A stretch of 64,000 nt of DNA from Bernardetiaceae bacterium. GTDB lineage: Bacteria > Bacteroidota > Bacteroidia > Cytophagales > Thermoflexibacteraceae. The notes below the pieces were generated by a model. The model did no database searches, was not told the origin of the DNA, and saw nothing but the letters and a program-made list of their open reading frames with translations. The position numbers and the translations under genes are program-made. Of the stretch, positions 53,109 to 62,006 are shown in pieces; within the stretch, counting starts at the first letter, position 1, and each line of letters starts with the position of its first letter. The stretch is taken from assembly GCA_025056255.1 (NCBI GenBank), contig JANWVT010000013.1:1-64000 (forward strand), in the 5' to 3' direction.

Positions 53109-54908
53109 ATGCGCAACACTTTAATTGAAAAAGCGAAAAGGCTTTCCAAGTTTATTGTGGGGCTACTATTGCTTTTCACTTTTTACAGCTGTTCTTCTGA
53201 TAATGCAGAGCAACAATCTAACACCCTGCGCGAGGCAGCGGGCGGGCGTTTTTACGGAGGCATATTGCGTATTAATGAAACAGAATACATCAAAACCTTA
53301 TATCCACCTTCCATTGTAGATGTGTATTCTTATCGCGTAGCCACCCACATCTACGAAGGACTTTTTAAGTTCGACCAAGTTACCATGGAAGTCATTAAAT
53401 CCTTAGCAGATACTTTTTATGTAGATACTACCAAAACCATTTATACGTTTAAGATTAAGCCGGGCGTATTTTTTCACGACGACCCAGCTTTTGAAGGAGG
53501 CAAAGGACGTGAACTGACTGCTGAAGACGTGAAATACTGCTTCACACAAGTATGTACCCAAAGCCCCGACAACCAGTCTTTCCACTTGTTTGATGGCATC
53601 CTCAAAGGAGCCAAGGCTTATTATGAAGCATCGGCAGGCGGCAAAAAGCCCAACTTTGAAATAGAAGGTATCAAAATAGTAGACCGGTACACTATTCAGC
53701 TCATTTTGGAACGCCCCTACTCGCTACTGCTTTCTAACTTAGCTCGTAGCGGTTGTTTTATCTATCCGCGCGAAGCCCATGAAAAATATGGCACCGAAAT
53801 GAAATTCAAAGCAGTGGGTACAGGTCCTTTCGTTTTGAAAAATATTGACGACAACAACTCGATTACTCTAAAACGCAACCCGAACTATCACCGCAAAGAC
53901 CAATTTGGCAATCAGTTACCTTTGTTAGATGGCGTATTTATTCAATTTATCCGCGAAAAACGAACCGAGTTTTTTGAGTTCAAAAAAGGCAACTTAGACA
54001 TGATGTATCGCCTACCTACCGACTACATCATTGAAATTTTGGAAGAAGCCGAAACTGACCCCGACGGCGGTATTTCTAAGTATACCTTGCAACGCGAGCC
54101 AGAGACCCAAACTCAATTCTACTCCATGCTCAATATTCACCCAGTTTTCAAAGACATTAATGTGCGCAAGGCTTTTTCATATGCTATTGACCGCAAAGAA
54201 ATATTAGACCGCGTACTCAATGGCGAGGGTTACGAAGCTGGCTTATACGGTATTACACCACCTTCGTTTCGTTGGTACGACATTCACAAAATTAAAGGGT
54301 ATGACTTCAACAAAGACTCAGCTTTGTACTACATTGCCAAAGCTGGCTATCCTATGGGTAAAAACTTTCCCAAAATAACCTTAGACCTCAACTCCGAAGG
54401 CGACCGACACACCCTTGTTGCCACCGAAATACAACGTCAACTCAAGGAAGTGCTCAACATAGACATTGATTTGAATGTAATACCGCACTCAGAAATTACT
54501 GACAAGTGTATATCGGGCAACTATGCACTCATTCGCCTGTCTTGGGTTGCCGATTTTCCCAGTCCAGAGAACTTCCTTTGGATGTTCTATCGCAAGCAGC
54601 CTACTTTCAAGCCGGGAGAAAATACCTATCCGAATATCCCGCGTTACTACAACCCGAAGTTTAACGAGAACTACGAAAAGGCATTGGCAGCTTCCAGTAT
54701 AGAAGAACAAACCAAATATTTTCAAGCAGCTGAATCTATCATGATGCAAGACGCTCCTATTTTGGTTTTGTGGTACGACGAGTGCTATCGGTTGTTGCAA
54801 CAGCATGTAGAAAACCTACCCAATAACCCAATGCAGTATCGCGATTTCAGCGAAGTTTTCTTGAAACCTAAAAAAACAGAGCCCCAAGAAGATAAGCCCT
54901 TAAACTGA
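53109..54908 (+). CDS. Peptide/oligopeptide ABC-transporter substrate-binding lipoprotein
   Basis: About 599 residues from the ATG at 53109; an ATG at 53088 is also possible. The N-terminus is a lipoprotein signal (RLSKFIVGLLLLFTFYSC-SS). SBP_bac_5 features: GGILRINETEYIKTLYPP, LADTFYVDTTKTIYTFKIKPGVFFHD, ELTAEDVKYCF, GTGPFVLKN, and KAFSYAIDRKEIL. Such proteins deliver peptides to an inner-membrane permease, but no permease or ATPase gene is beside it. The gene ends 9 bp before yifB. Confidence 0.88.
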   Translation: MRNTLIEKAKRLSKFIVGLLLLFTFYSCSSDNAEQQSNTLREAAGGRFYGGILRINETEYIKTLYPPSIVDVYSYRVATHIYEGLFKFDQVTMEVIKSLADTFYVDTTKTIYTFKIKPGVFFHDDPAFEGGKGRELTAEDVKYCFTQVCTQSPDNQSFHLFDGILKGAKAYYEASAGGKKPNFEIEGIKIVDRYTIQLILERPYSLLLSNLARSGCFIYPREAHEKYGTEMKFKAVGTGPFVLKNIDDNNSITLKRNPNYHRKDQFGNQLPLLDGVFIQFIREKRTEFFEFKKGNLDMMYRLPTDYIIEILEEAETDPDGGISKYTLQREPETQTQFYSMLNIHPVFKDINVRKAFSYAIDRKEILDRVLNGEGYEAGLYGITPPSFRWYDIHKIKGYDFNKDSALYYIAKAGYPMGKNFPKITLDLNSEGDRHTLVATEIQRQLKEVLNIDIDLNVIPHSEITDKCISGNYALIRLSWVADFPSPENFLWMFYRKQPTFKPGENTYPNIPRYYNPKFNENYEKALAASSIEEQTKYFQAAESIMMQDAPILVLWYDECYRLLQQHVENLPNNPMQYRDFSEVFLKPKKTEPQEDKPLN

Positions 54909-54917
54909 CAACAAAAC

Positions 54918-56456
54918 ATGGTAGCTAAGGCATTTGGTGCGGCTGTTTTTGGAGTAGATGCCTCTATCATTACGGTAGAAGTAACCATTATGCAGGGTAC
55001 TGGCTTTATGATGGTAGGTTTGCCCGACAGCGCTGTTAAAGAAAGTACCCAGCGGGTAGAGTCTGCTCTCAAATTTTTTAAGTACAAAATGCCTCGCCAG
55101 CGCATTGTTATTAATATGGCGCCCGCCGACCTGCGCAAAGAGGGCTCTGCATACGACCTTACCATTGCCATTGGCATTTTACATGCCACTGAACAATTGG
55201 CTGTCCATCATTTGGAAAGTTACCTGATTATGGGAGAGCTTTCCTTGGATGGAATGGTAAGACCCATCAAGGGGGTTTTGCCAATTGCCATAGAAGCCCG
55301 CAAAAGAGGCTACCAAACCTTGATTGTTCCCAAAGAAAATGCGCATGAGGCAGCCATAGTCAATAATATTGATGTGATTGGCGTAGCCACCTTGTTAGAA
55401 GCCATTGAACATATCAATGGCACCAAGAAAATTGAACCCCTGAAAAAAGATACGCGAGAATTGTTTTTTCATGAACAAACCCAGTACACAGCCGATTTTG
55501 CACATGTACAAGGGCAAGAAAATATCAAAAGAGCTTTGGAAATTGCTGCTGCTGGCGGGCATAATGTCATTATGATAGGTCCGCCGGGAGCCGGTAAAAC
55601 CATGCTTGCTAAGCGGTTGCCCTCTATACTGCCCATGATGAGCTTGCAAGAAGCACTGGAAACCACCAAGATCCATTCCGTAGCAGGCAAACTGGGCGCT
55701 AAGGCAGGATTAATAGCCCAGCGCCCTTTTCGTGCACCGCACCATACCATCAGCGACGTAGCCTTAGTGGGTGGTGGTGGTATTCCTCAACCCGGAGAGA
55801 TTTCGTTGGCACATAACGGTGTGCTATTTTTAGATGAGTTGCCCGAGTTTAAGCGAAGCGTGTTAGAGGTAATGCGCCAACCCTTAGAAGAACGCCGCAT
55901 TACTATTTCCCGTGCTAAGATAACAGTAGATTTTCCTGCTAACTTTATGTTAGTGGCAAGTATGAACCCTTGCCCATGTGGATACTACAATCATCCAGAG
56001 AAAGAGTGTGTGTGCGGTCCGGGAGTAGTACAGCGCTATCTCAACAAAGTGAGTGGTCCGTTATTAGACCGAATAGACCTGCACGTAGAGGTTACTCCCG
56101 TTTCTTTTGAGCAAATGACCAGCAACCGCCCAGCTGAGAGCAGTGCCCAAATCCGCGAGCGAGTTGTAAAAGCACGTGCTATTCAAACGGAAAGATTTAA
56201 AAACCACCCCGGTATTTATGCCAACGCCATGATGCCTTCGCAAATGGTAAAAGAAATTTGCATTATTAGCAACCCGGGGAAAACATTGCTCAAAACTGCT
56301 ATGGAGCGCTTAGGGCTTTCTGCCCGTGCCTACGACCGCATCTTAAAAGTAGCACGTACGATTGCAGACCTTGCAGGCAGCCCAGACATTAAAATTGAGC
56401 ACTTAGCAGAGGCCATCCAGTACCGAAGTTTAGACCGCGAAAACTGGGCAGGCTAA
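54918..56456 (+). CDS. comM: YifB/ComM family Mg-chelatase-like AAA+ ATPase
   Basis: A 512-residue protein. The N-terminal Lon-like domain (about 1-170) carries KESTQRVESALK and LSLDGMVRPIKGVLP; the AAA+ part has Walker A GPPGAGKTMLAKRLP near 217, ALVGGGGIPQPGEISLAHNGVLFLDELPEF, and a Cys cluster CPCGYYNHPEKECVCG. ComM is a hexameric branch-migration helicase helping integrate DNA in natural transformation. With comF it is a second competence-type gene in the window. Confidence 0.92.
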   Translation: MVAKAFGAAVFGVDASIITVEVTIMQGTGFMMVGLPDSAVKESTQRVESALKFFKYKMPRQRIVINMAPADLRKEGSAYDLTIAIGILHATEQLAVHHLESYLIMGELSLDGMVRPIKGVLPIAIEARKRGYQTLIVPKENAHEAAIVNNIDVIGVATLLEAIEHINGTKKIEPLKKDTRELFFHEQTQYTADFAHVQGQENIKRALEIAAAGGHNVIMIGPPGAGKTMLAKRLPSILPMMSLQEALETTKIHSVAGKLGAKAGLIAQRPFRAPHHTISDVALVGGGGIPQPGEISLAHNGVLFLDELPEFKRSVLEVMRQPLEERRITISRAKITVDFPANFMLVASMNPCPCGYYNHPEKECVCGPGVVQRYLNKVSGPLLDRIDLHVEVTPVSFEQMTSNRPAESSAQIRERVVKARAIQTERFKNHPGIYANAMMPSQMVKEICIISNPGKTLLKTAMERLGLSARAYDRILKVARTIADLAGSPDIKIEHLAEAIQYRSLDRENWAG

Positions 56457-56460
56457 CTGC

Positions 56461-57414
56461 TCAGAATACCGCAGCAGCAATTTGCTTTATCGAGTCGGCG
56501 CGGCTCATGGTGTAATAATGCAGACAAGGTGCACCAAACTTGATTAACTCTTTTGACTGCTGAATGCACCACTCTATTCCCACTTGTTTGACTTGTTGGT
56601 TATTGCTACATTTTTCTACTTCTTGTACTAACTCATCGGGTAAATCGATATGAAAAACGCGAGGCAGTGTATTGAGTTGTGCTTTGGTAGTTAAAGGTTT
56701 CAAACCCGGAATAATCGGAATATTGATACCCATCTGGCGACAGCGGGCTACAAAATCGAAATATTTCCGATTGTCAAAAAACATTTGCGTAACGATGAAG
56801 TCTGCTCCCATATCCACTTTCATTTTCAAATAACGCAAGTCAGACTCCATATTGGGTGCTTCAAAGTGTTTTTCTGGATAACCTGCTACGCCTATGCAGA
56901 AATCAGTAGGAGTGGCATGCTGTAGTTCTTCATCTAAATAGCGCCCATTGTTCATGCCGATTACTTGCCTGAGTAGGTCGGTAGCATGCTCATGTCCGCC
57001 CGGTTGGGGAATGAACACCCCTTCTGACTTAACTGCATCTCCTCGCAACACCAGTACGTTCTCTACGCCCAAATAGTGCAGGTCTATCAGGGCATTTTCA
57101 GTTTCTTCCTTGCTAAATCCTCCACAAATAATGTGTGGCACAGCATCTACCTTGTAGCGGTGCATAATGGCGGCACAAATACCCACAGTGCCGGGGCGCT
57201 TGCGAACAGGCTGCTTCACGAGTATGCCTTCTGAGCTAACCCTGTAAACATACTCTTCTCTGTGGTAGGTAACATCTATAAAAGGAGGGTTAAACTCCAT
57301 CAGTGGGTCTAAAACGCGGAAGATGGAATCGATGCTCTCTCCTTTTATGGGGGGGATGATTTCAAGAGAAAAGAGTGTGGTCTTAGCGTTTTTTAGATGC
57401 TCGGTAACTTTCAC
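56461..57414 (-). CDS. metF: 5,10-Methylenetetrahydrofolate reductase
   Basis: A 317-residue TIM-barrel flavoprotein reducing methylene-THF to methyl-THF for methionine synthesis. Signals: FSLEIIPPIKGESIDS (catalytic Glu), DVTYHREE, NVLVLRGDAVKSEG, GADFIVTQMFFDNRKY and IPIIPGLKPLTTK. It converges on yifB with a 4-bp gap. MetH is not in the window. Confidence 0.95.
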   Translation of the reverse strand: MKVTEHLKNAKTTLFSLEIIPPIKGESIDSIFRVLDPLMEFNPPFIDVTYHREEYVYRVSSEGILVKQPVRKRPGTVGICAAIMHRYKVDAVPHIICGGFSKEETENALIDLHYLGVENVLVLRGDAVKSEGVFIPQPGGHEHATDLLRQVIGMNNGRYLDEELQHATPTDFCIGVAGYPEKHFEAPNMESDLRYLKMKVDMGADFIVTQMFFDNRKYFDFVARCRQMGINIPIIPGLKPLTTKAQLNTLPRVFHIDLPDELVQEVEKCSNNQQVKQVGIEWCIQQSKELIKFGAPCLHYYTMSRADSIKQIAAAVF

Positions 57415-57525
57415 AACAACGACAGATTAAACAGTTAGATATTAGCAAAGTTAGTAGCTTAGGCTTGTAACTTTGTCAATTGCTTTTGCTTTCTTAGTGC
57501 CAAACCCGACCCGGGTAGGCGGTGC

Positions 57526-57720
57526 TTACTTTTTACTGCTCTTAATGCGTTTAGCAGGCGCTTTGGCTTTCCCTTTGCCCGGTCGGAAACCTGTATGTTT
57601 TTTAATATGGGCAGTAGAGCGCCCACGAGCACCTGTTGAACAAGAGCTGCTCCCTATTGCTATTATGCTTATACAGCCAACCATTAGTAGCCATATGGCA
57701 GTGCGCTTTAACACAAACAT
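57526..57720 (-). CDS. Small basic lipoprotein (64 aa)
   Basis: Signal peptide and lipobox (ISIIAIGSSSC-S), then a short basic tail with HIKKHTGFRPGKGKAKAPAK. The tail aligns with that of the next gene, where VKKVTGVHPVTGKPAAPGQ is seen, so the two are diverged paralogues. Probably a surface or periplasmic lipopeptide; function unknown. Confidence 0.65.
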   Translation of the reverse strand: MFVLKRTAIWLLMVGCISIIAIGSSSCSTGARGRSTAHIKKHTGFRPGKGKAKAPAKRIKSSKK

Positions 57721-57787
57721 ATCACTTGACAGGTTGATTTGAACAATATAACAAAGTCAGGGTAAAATACATGCTGCCTACTGGCTG

Positions 57788-57970
57788 TCAATTTTTTTGT
57801 TTCTTTTGCTGCCCAGGTGCAGCAGGCTTACCCGTTACTGGGTGCACACCAGTTACCTTTTTTACTTGCCCCGGCGGTGCGCCATGCGGATGAACTTTGC
57901 ATCCACCCACAGCCAACACAAGTACGAAGGCTGCCACCCATAGCCATAAATAGCTTTTGTTAATTTTCAT
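57788..57970 (-). CDS. Small lipoprotein (60 aa), paralogue of the previous gene
   Basis: Starts MKINKSYLWLWVAAFVLVLA with lipobox AVGGC-K, then HPHGAPPGQVKKVTGVHP and a lysine-rich end (APGQQKKQKN). The PPGQ…KK.TG…APGQ arrangement is, as I recall, frequent in tiny Bacteroidota lipoproteins. A TAAATTTG box (58022-58015, minus strand) lies about 45 bp upstream. Confidence 0.7.
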   Translation of the reverse strand: MKINKSYLWLWVAAFVLVLAVGGCKVHPHGAPPGQVKKVTGVHPVTGKPAAPGQQKKQKN

Positions 57971-58050
57971 AACTTACTCAATTTGCGTAAAAAACAATGT
58001 AAAACACTTTCTACAAATTTACCGTCATTTTTAATGTGTATTTTTACCAA

Positions 58051-58830
58051 ATGAACCTCTCTGAAAATATCGGCATCGTGCTTTCGGGTGGCGGAGCACG
58101 GGGTATATCGCATTTAGGTGCTTTGCAGGCTATCAACGAGTGGGGGATTCGCCCTAAGCTAATTTCAGGAACAAGCGCTGGTGCCATTGTAGGAGCGCTT
58201 TATGCTGCGGGGCAGTCGCCTGCTGAAATTCTCAATTTTATCACCAAGACTAATATTTTGCGCTATTTCAAACCTGCTACCAATTTTACAGGTCTTTTGC
58301 GTTTAGAAAAGACTGCCGAGGCGTTTCGCCTATTTCTTGCCGAAGATAATTTTGAGAGCTTGAAGATACCTTTGTTTGTAAATGCTACTGATATTGAGCG
58401 AGGCGAAACTGTTTTTTTTCATTCAGGTGAACTCATAAAGCCACTACAAGCATCTTCTTGCATTCCATTTTTATTTGAACCTGTAGAAATTGATGGGCGA
58501 TACTATATTGATGGCGGCATTCTGAACAACTTGCCTGTTGAACCTTTGGTAGGACGCTGCGACTATATCATTGGCATCCATTCCAATGCTGTCAGCGAGT
58601 TGAAAATTAGCAATATGAAGCAAGTCATAGAGCGTACCTTCCACTTAGTTATCAATGCTAACATCACTTCTCGCAAACCTTTATGCCATTTGTTTATAGA
58701 GCCTCCCGAAATGGCAGCTTACAAGGTTTTTGATGTAGCCAAAGCGCGTGAGATTTTCGATGTGGGCTACAAACATACGCGGCAGGTACTTGCGCAAGCG
58801 GTGCGAAAACTTCAATCTACAATTGCCTGA
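58051..58830 (+). CDS. Patatin-like phospholipase family protein
   Basis: A 259-residue serine lipid hydrolase. The ATG at 58051 is preferred to an upstream GTG. Oxyanion loop GGGARG (13-18), nucleophile S42 in ISGTSAGAIVG and D154 in YYIDGGILNN form the Ser-Asp dyad. Without a signal peptide or barrel it is probably cytoplasmic or membrane-associated (RssA/YchK-like), acting on phospholipids. The 3' end overlaps the convergent serine hydrolase gene by 19 bases. Confidence 0.92.
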   Translation: MNLSENIGIVLSGGGARGISHLGALQAINEWGIRPKLISGTSAGAIVGALYAAGQSPAEILNFITKTNILRYFKPATNFTGLLRLEKTAEAFRLFLAEDNFESLKIPLFVNATDIERGETVFFHSGELIKPLQASSCIPFLFEPVEIDGRYYIDGGILNNLPVEPLVGRCDYIIGIHSNAVSELKISNMKQVIERTFHLVINANITSRKPLCHLFIEPPEMAAYKVFDVAKAREIFDVGYKHTRQVLAQAVRKLQSTIA

Positions 58831-60137
58831 TAAGCCAATACTTGAAACCTTTGTGAGAGAAACTGATGTTGAGAAGGCCAAACCTGTGTAAAAAACAATC
58901 CAATTAACTCCTCTTTGGGGTCTATCCAGTAAGAGGTAGCATACATGCCACCCCACCGGAAAATACCTTCCGAGCCTAACAATACCGTTGCTTTGGAGGC
59001 ATCAATAATTTCAAAGCCTAAGCCAAATTTGGTGCCACGCCAAGTAGTCAGTTCCCCAATTTGGTTGCGCACCATCAGTTCAATGGTTTTGCGACTGAGC
59101 AGCTGCACGCCATTGTAGCGTCCGCCATTTAGCAACATTTGGGCAAACTTGGCATAGTCGGTAATAGTGCTACACAAGCCTGCACCACCGCTGTGGTAGG
59201 TTTGTGCTCCTTGGGTAGCGTAATCGGCATATTCAGCTGGTTTGGAGTGAGGCATAATTTTGCCGTCTGCTCCTTCCTCGTAAAGACTTACCAAGCGGTC
59301 TTGTTTTTCTTTTGGCACATAGAAAAAAGTATCGTTCATATCTAATGGCTGAAAGATACGTTTCCTGAAAAACTCAGCTAAACTCATTCCCGAAACTTTT
59401 TCTACCAAATATCCTAATACATCGGTACTAAGTCCGTACGTAAATTGCTCGCCCGGCTCGTGCATGAGCGGCAGTTGTGCTAACTTGGGAATAGTTTGCG
59501 ACAGGGTAAGCGGGCGAGTGCTGTGAAACTGCGGAATGCCAGCTTTAATTTGCAGCGGATGCCCATAGGGAATACCAGCAGTATGTGTAAGCAAATGGCG
59601 TATGGTAATTTCATTCTTTGCTGGTACGGCTGTAAAAGAAGTATCACGACTGTTGATAATCAGTTTTTTCAGCACCTTCGGATTTTTAAACTCGGGTATG
59701 AAGTTGGCAATAGGGTCGTCTAATAAAAATTTGCCTTCTTCATATAGCATCATAACTGCCACCGATGTAATGGCTTTGGTCATAGACATAATGCGGAAAA
59801 TATCGTCTTTGTCTAAGGGGGTTTGCGACTCTGCATGGCGGTAGCCAAAGGCTTTGTGATACACAATTTTTCCTCGACGCGCAATCAGGCAAACAGCGCC
59901 GGGAATTGCTTGCTTGGCTACATAATGCTGTACTAACGTATCAATATAGGTAAGGCGATGCGCAAGCATGCCTACTTCATCGGCTGGTGCTACGCTTAGT
60001 AGCTGCCTGTTCATAGTGCTTGCGTGGCTATGAGCTGCTTTGTTCACCTGACCGTCTGGGGGTGACTGACCGGTAGGTTTGCAGGAAAATAAAGCTGCAA
60101 CAATGCTGCAGATACAATAAAGATGCTTGGGTATCAT
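58812..60137 (-). CDS. Serine hydrolase of the beta-lactamase (class C-like) family, lipoprotein
   Basis: A 441-residue protein. The ATG at 60137 begins a lipoprotein signal (MIPKHLYCICSIVAALFSC-K) and leaves a 1-bp gap to the gene upstream. The active site has S-x-x-K in RIMSMTKAITS, Y-x-S in YGLSTDVLGYL, and the HSGGAGL region for the third motif. The family includes esterases, D-aminopeptidases and penicillin-binding-like proteins; the sequence does not say which. Likely periplasmic or outer-membrane anchored. Confidence 0.88.
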   Translation of the reverse strand: MIPKHLYCICSIVAALFSCKPTGQSPPDGQVNKAAHSHASTMNRQLLSVAPADEVGMLAHRLTYIDTLVQHYVAKQAIPGAVCLIARRGKIVYHKAFGYRHAESQTPLDKDDIFRIMSMTKAITSVAVMMLYEEGKFLLDDPIANFIPEFKNPKVLKKLIINSRDTSFTAVPAKNEITIRHLLTHTAGIPYGHPLQIKAGIPQFHSTRPLTLSQTIPKLAQLPLMHEPGEQFTYGLSTDVLGYLVEKVSGMSLAEFFRKRIFQPLDMNDTFFYVPKEKQDRLVSLYEEGADGKIMPHSKPAEYADYATQGAQTYHSGGAGLCSTITDYAKFAQMLLNGGRYNGVQLLSRKTIELMVRNQIGELTTWRGTKFGLGFEIIDASKATVLLGSEGIFRWGGMYATSYWIDPKEELIGLFFTQVWPSQHQFLSQRFQVLAYQAIVD

Positions 60138-60138
60138 G

Positions 60139-61929
60139 CTATTGATGTTTGATGGAGGTAATATAATACTTAACAACCCTATTAAGCAATTGCGGCGGCA
60201 AGGCACCTTCTGCCAAGATGCGATGATGAAACTGCCGAATATCGAATAAGGTGCCTAATTGGTTTTGGGCTTGTTTACGCAACTGCAAAAGCCATCGGCA
60301 ACCGATTAAGTATGTGCAACTGTAGGCAGGAAAAAGCAATATATGATGTAATTTTTTGTTGATTTCTGCCATTGGCAGCGCAGTATGCCGCACTAAATAA
60401 GTAACTGCTTGCCTGTACGTCCAACCATATAGGTGCATGCCCACATCTACTTTTGCTAAGGCTGCCCGCACCAACTGCCGATGGATGAGCCCACAGCGAA
60501 AAGCAGTATTTTCAAAAATAGCTTCTTCGGCTAAAAGTGTTGCAGCGTAGCTGCTCCATCCGTTGGTAAATACCGGCTCGTCCCAGTAGCGGCGAAAGGT
60601 AGGCAGTTTGTATTGTTGCCTCTGATATTGGCGTTGCATCAGTCTGCCCGGCACAATCTCTTGCCCTACAAAAGCCATAATTTCAGCCGGCGGAATAGTA
60701 GTGCTGTCTGCGGGATTGAACAATATTTTGGGTTCAGTAGGGTGCAACTTGCCCGTAGGTACTAAGTCTTCCAATGCAACAGGTATGCGATATAGCTGAT
60801 ATGCTGCGGTGGGAGCAGTCTCAAACAAATAAATGGCTGCTGTATCTAAATATTGGATAGCTTGCTGAATAGCATGTGCAAAAACTATTGGCGGAGTGGT
60901 TTGTGCATTTTGCTGATGCAACTTTTCGTTGAGTTGCCTGTAGGCAGTTTGCCAATCTGGAGCAGGTTTTTTAAGCAGTTTGGTGATTTCATTTTCCAAA
61001 CTGTCTACTATATGGGTTGTGTATTGAAAAAAAGATTGTGGTGAAATGGTTTTTTCGGCGAAATCATTGAATAGCTTGTAGAATTGTACAGTATCGGCAA
61101 TAGCGTGCTGAGGGGGCAGAAAAGAATAGCAATCGTATTTGTCCAAATAATTATAAATTGCCTGAAAAGCGGGGTAAACAGATGTTTCCAGCAACAACAG
61201 CGCTTCTGCATCGAGCTCCTGCTTGGCATCTCTACCAGTTTCTAACCTTGCTAAATACTTTTTGAACTGCAAGTAAATGGGATTGGAAATAGGTTTCACC
61301 GCTAAAAAACGCTCTAATTGCTTTTTGGTAGCAGCAGCAGCAAAACAAGGCAGGTGTTTATTGCATCGGTTGTCTAACCGGAAGGCAGTTTTTAGTGCTT
61401 GGGCGGTATGGCTTGTAAAACCTGCCATTAGTTTTAAATATTCAGAAAAGTCTTTGGTGTTGTGTGGAGCTTGTCCTAACAACATGCGTTCAGTAAAAAT
61501 CAGGTGAATGCCAGAGAAAGGATTGAACGGATGCACAACATCTGTACAGGTATCTGCCATGAGCAGATGCTGGATTTGCCATATTAAAGCATCGGTAGAG
61601 AGTAGTTGTTCGGCATTTTGGCGTTCACGTCGGTAGCTCTGCAATATGGCTAAATCGGCTGCTAAATCGGCAGGGGCAATATCTCGCTCACGTAAAGGTG
61701 GCTGGGGCTTAAACAAAAAACCTAATCTTCGGGTCTGTTCTGAGGTAACGGCACCTGTTTGCCAAGCTTGGCGTGGCAACATGTAACGAGTTGCTACCCG
61801 CTCATAGAAATCTTCTATAGCAAAAGGCTTGTACCAAAATATGCTGATGTACCACAGAAATATCAGAGCAGCTATTGGCAAGCCTATTTTCAACATCCAC
61901 TTGAATGCAGACATAGGCAAGTTTTGCAA
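60139..61929 (-). CDS. DUF885 family protein with degenerate metal site
   Basis: A 596-residue membrane-anchored protein; TM helix at about 11-30 (MLKIGLPIAALIFLWYISIF). The C-terminal half follows DUF885 peptidase-like proteins, but the HExxPGH zinc motif reads Q423-E-I-V-P-G-R429 and the EGWA motif reads N456-G-W-S. VDVGMHLYGWTYRQAVTYL and YSCTYLIG are conserved. With both His gone it is probably not a peptidase. Start at 61929 or the ATG at 61914. The serine hydrolase gene follows at 1 bp, so they are co-transcribed. Confidence 0.72.
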   Translation of the reverse strand: MQNLPMSAFKWMLKIGLPIAALIFLWYISIFWYKPFAIEDFYERVATRYMLPRQAWQTGAVTSEQTRRLGFLFKPQPPLRERDIAPADLAADLAILQSYRRERQNAEQLLSTDALIWQIQHLLMADTCTDVVHPFNPFSGIHLIFTERMLLGQAPHNTKDFSEYLKLMAGFTSHTAQALKTAFRLDNRCNKHLPCFAAAATKKQLERFLAVKPISNPIYLQFKKYLARLETGRDAKQELDAEALLLLETSVYPAFQAIYNYLDKYDCYSFLPPQHAIADTVQFYKLFNDFAEKTISPQSFFQYTTHIVDSLENEITKLLKKPAPDWQTAYRQLNEKLHQQNAQTTPPIVFAHAIQQAIQYLDTAAIYLFETAPTAAYQLYRIPVALEDLVPTGKLHPTEPKILFNPADSTTIPPAEIMAFVGQEIVPGRLMQRQYQRQQYKLPTFRRYWDEPVFTNGWSSYAATLLAEEAIFENTAFRCGLIHRQLVRAALAKVDVGMHLYGWTYRQAVTYLVRHTALPMAEINKKLHHILLFPAYSCTYLIGCRWLLQLRKQAQNQLGTLFDIRQFHHRILAEGALPPQLLNRVVKYYITSIKHQ

Positions 61930-61952
61930 ACACTTGCAAATTAATACCTTTG
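61923..61952 (+). promoter_or_regulatory. Promoter of the alcohol dehydrogenase-like gene
   Basis: TTTG (61923-61926), 18-bp spacer, TACCTTTG (61945-61952). It overlaps the 5' end of the divergent DUF885 gene. The leader would be about 48 bases. Confidence 0.75.
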
Positions 61953-62006
61953 TTTTACATGTGTGGCAACACCCTAACAGCTAACTACTAATCAAGAAAA
62001 AGTAAC

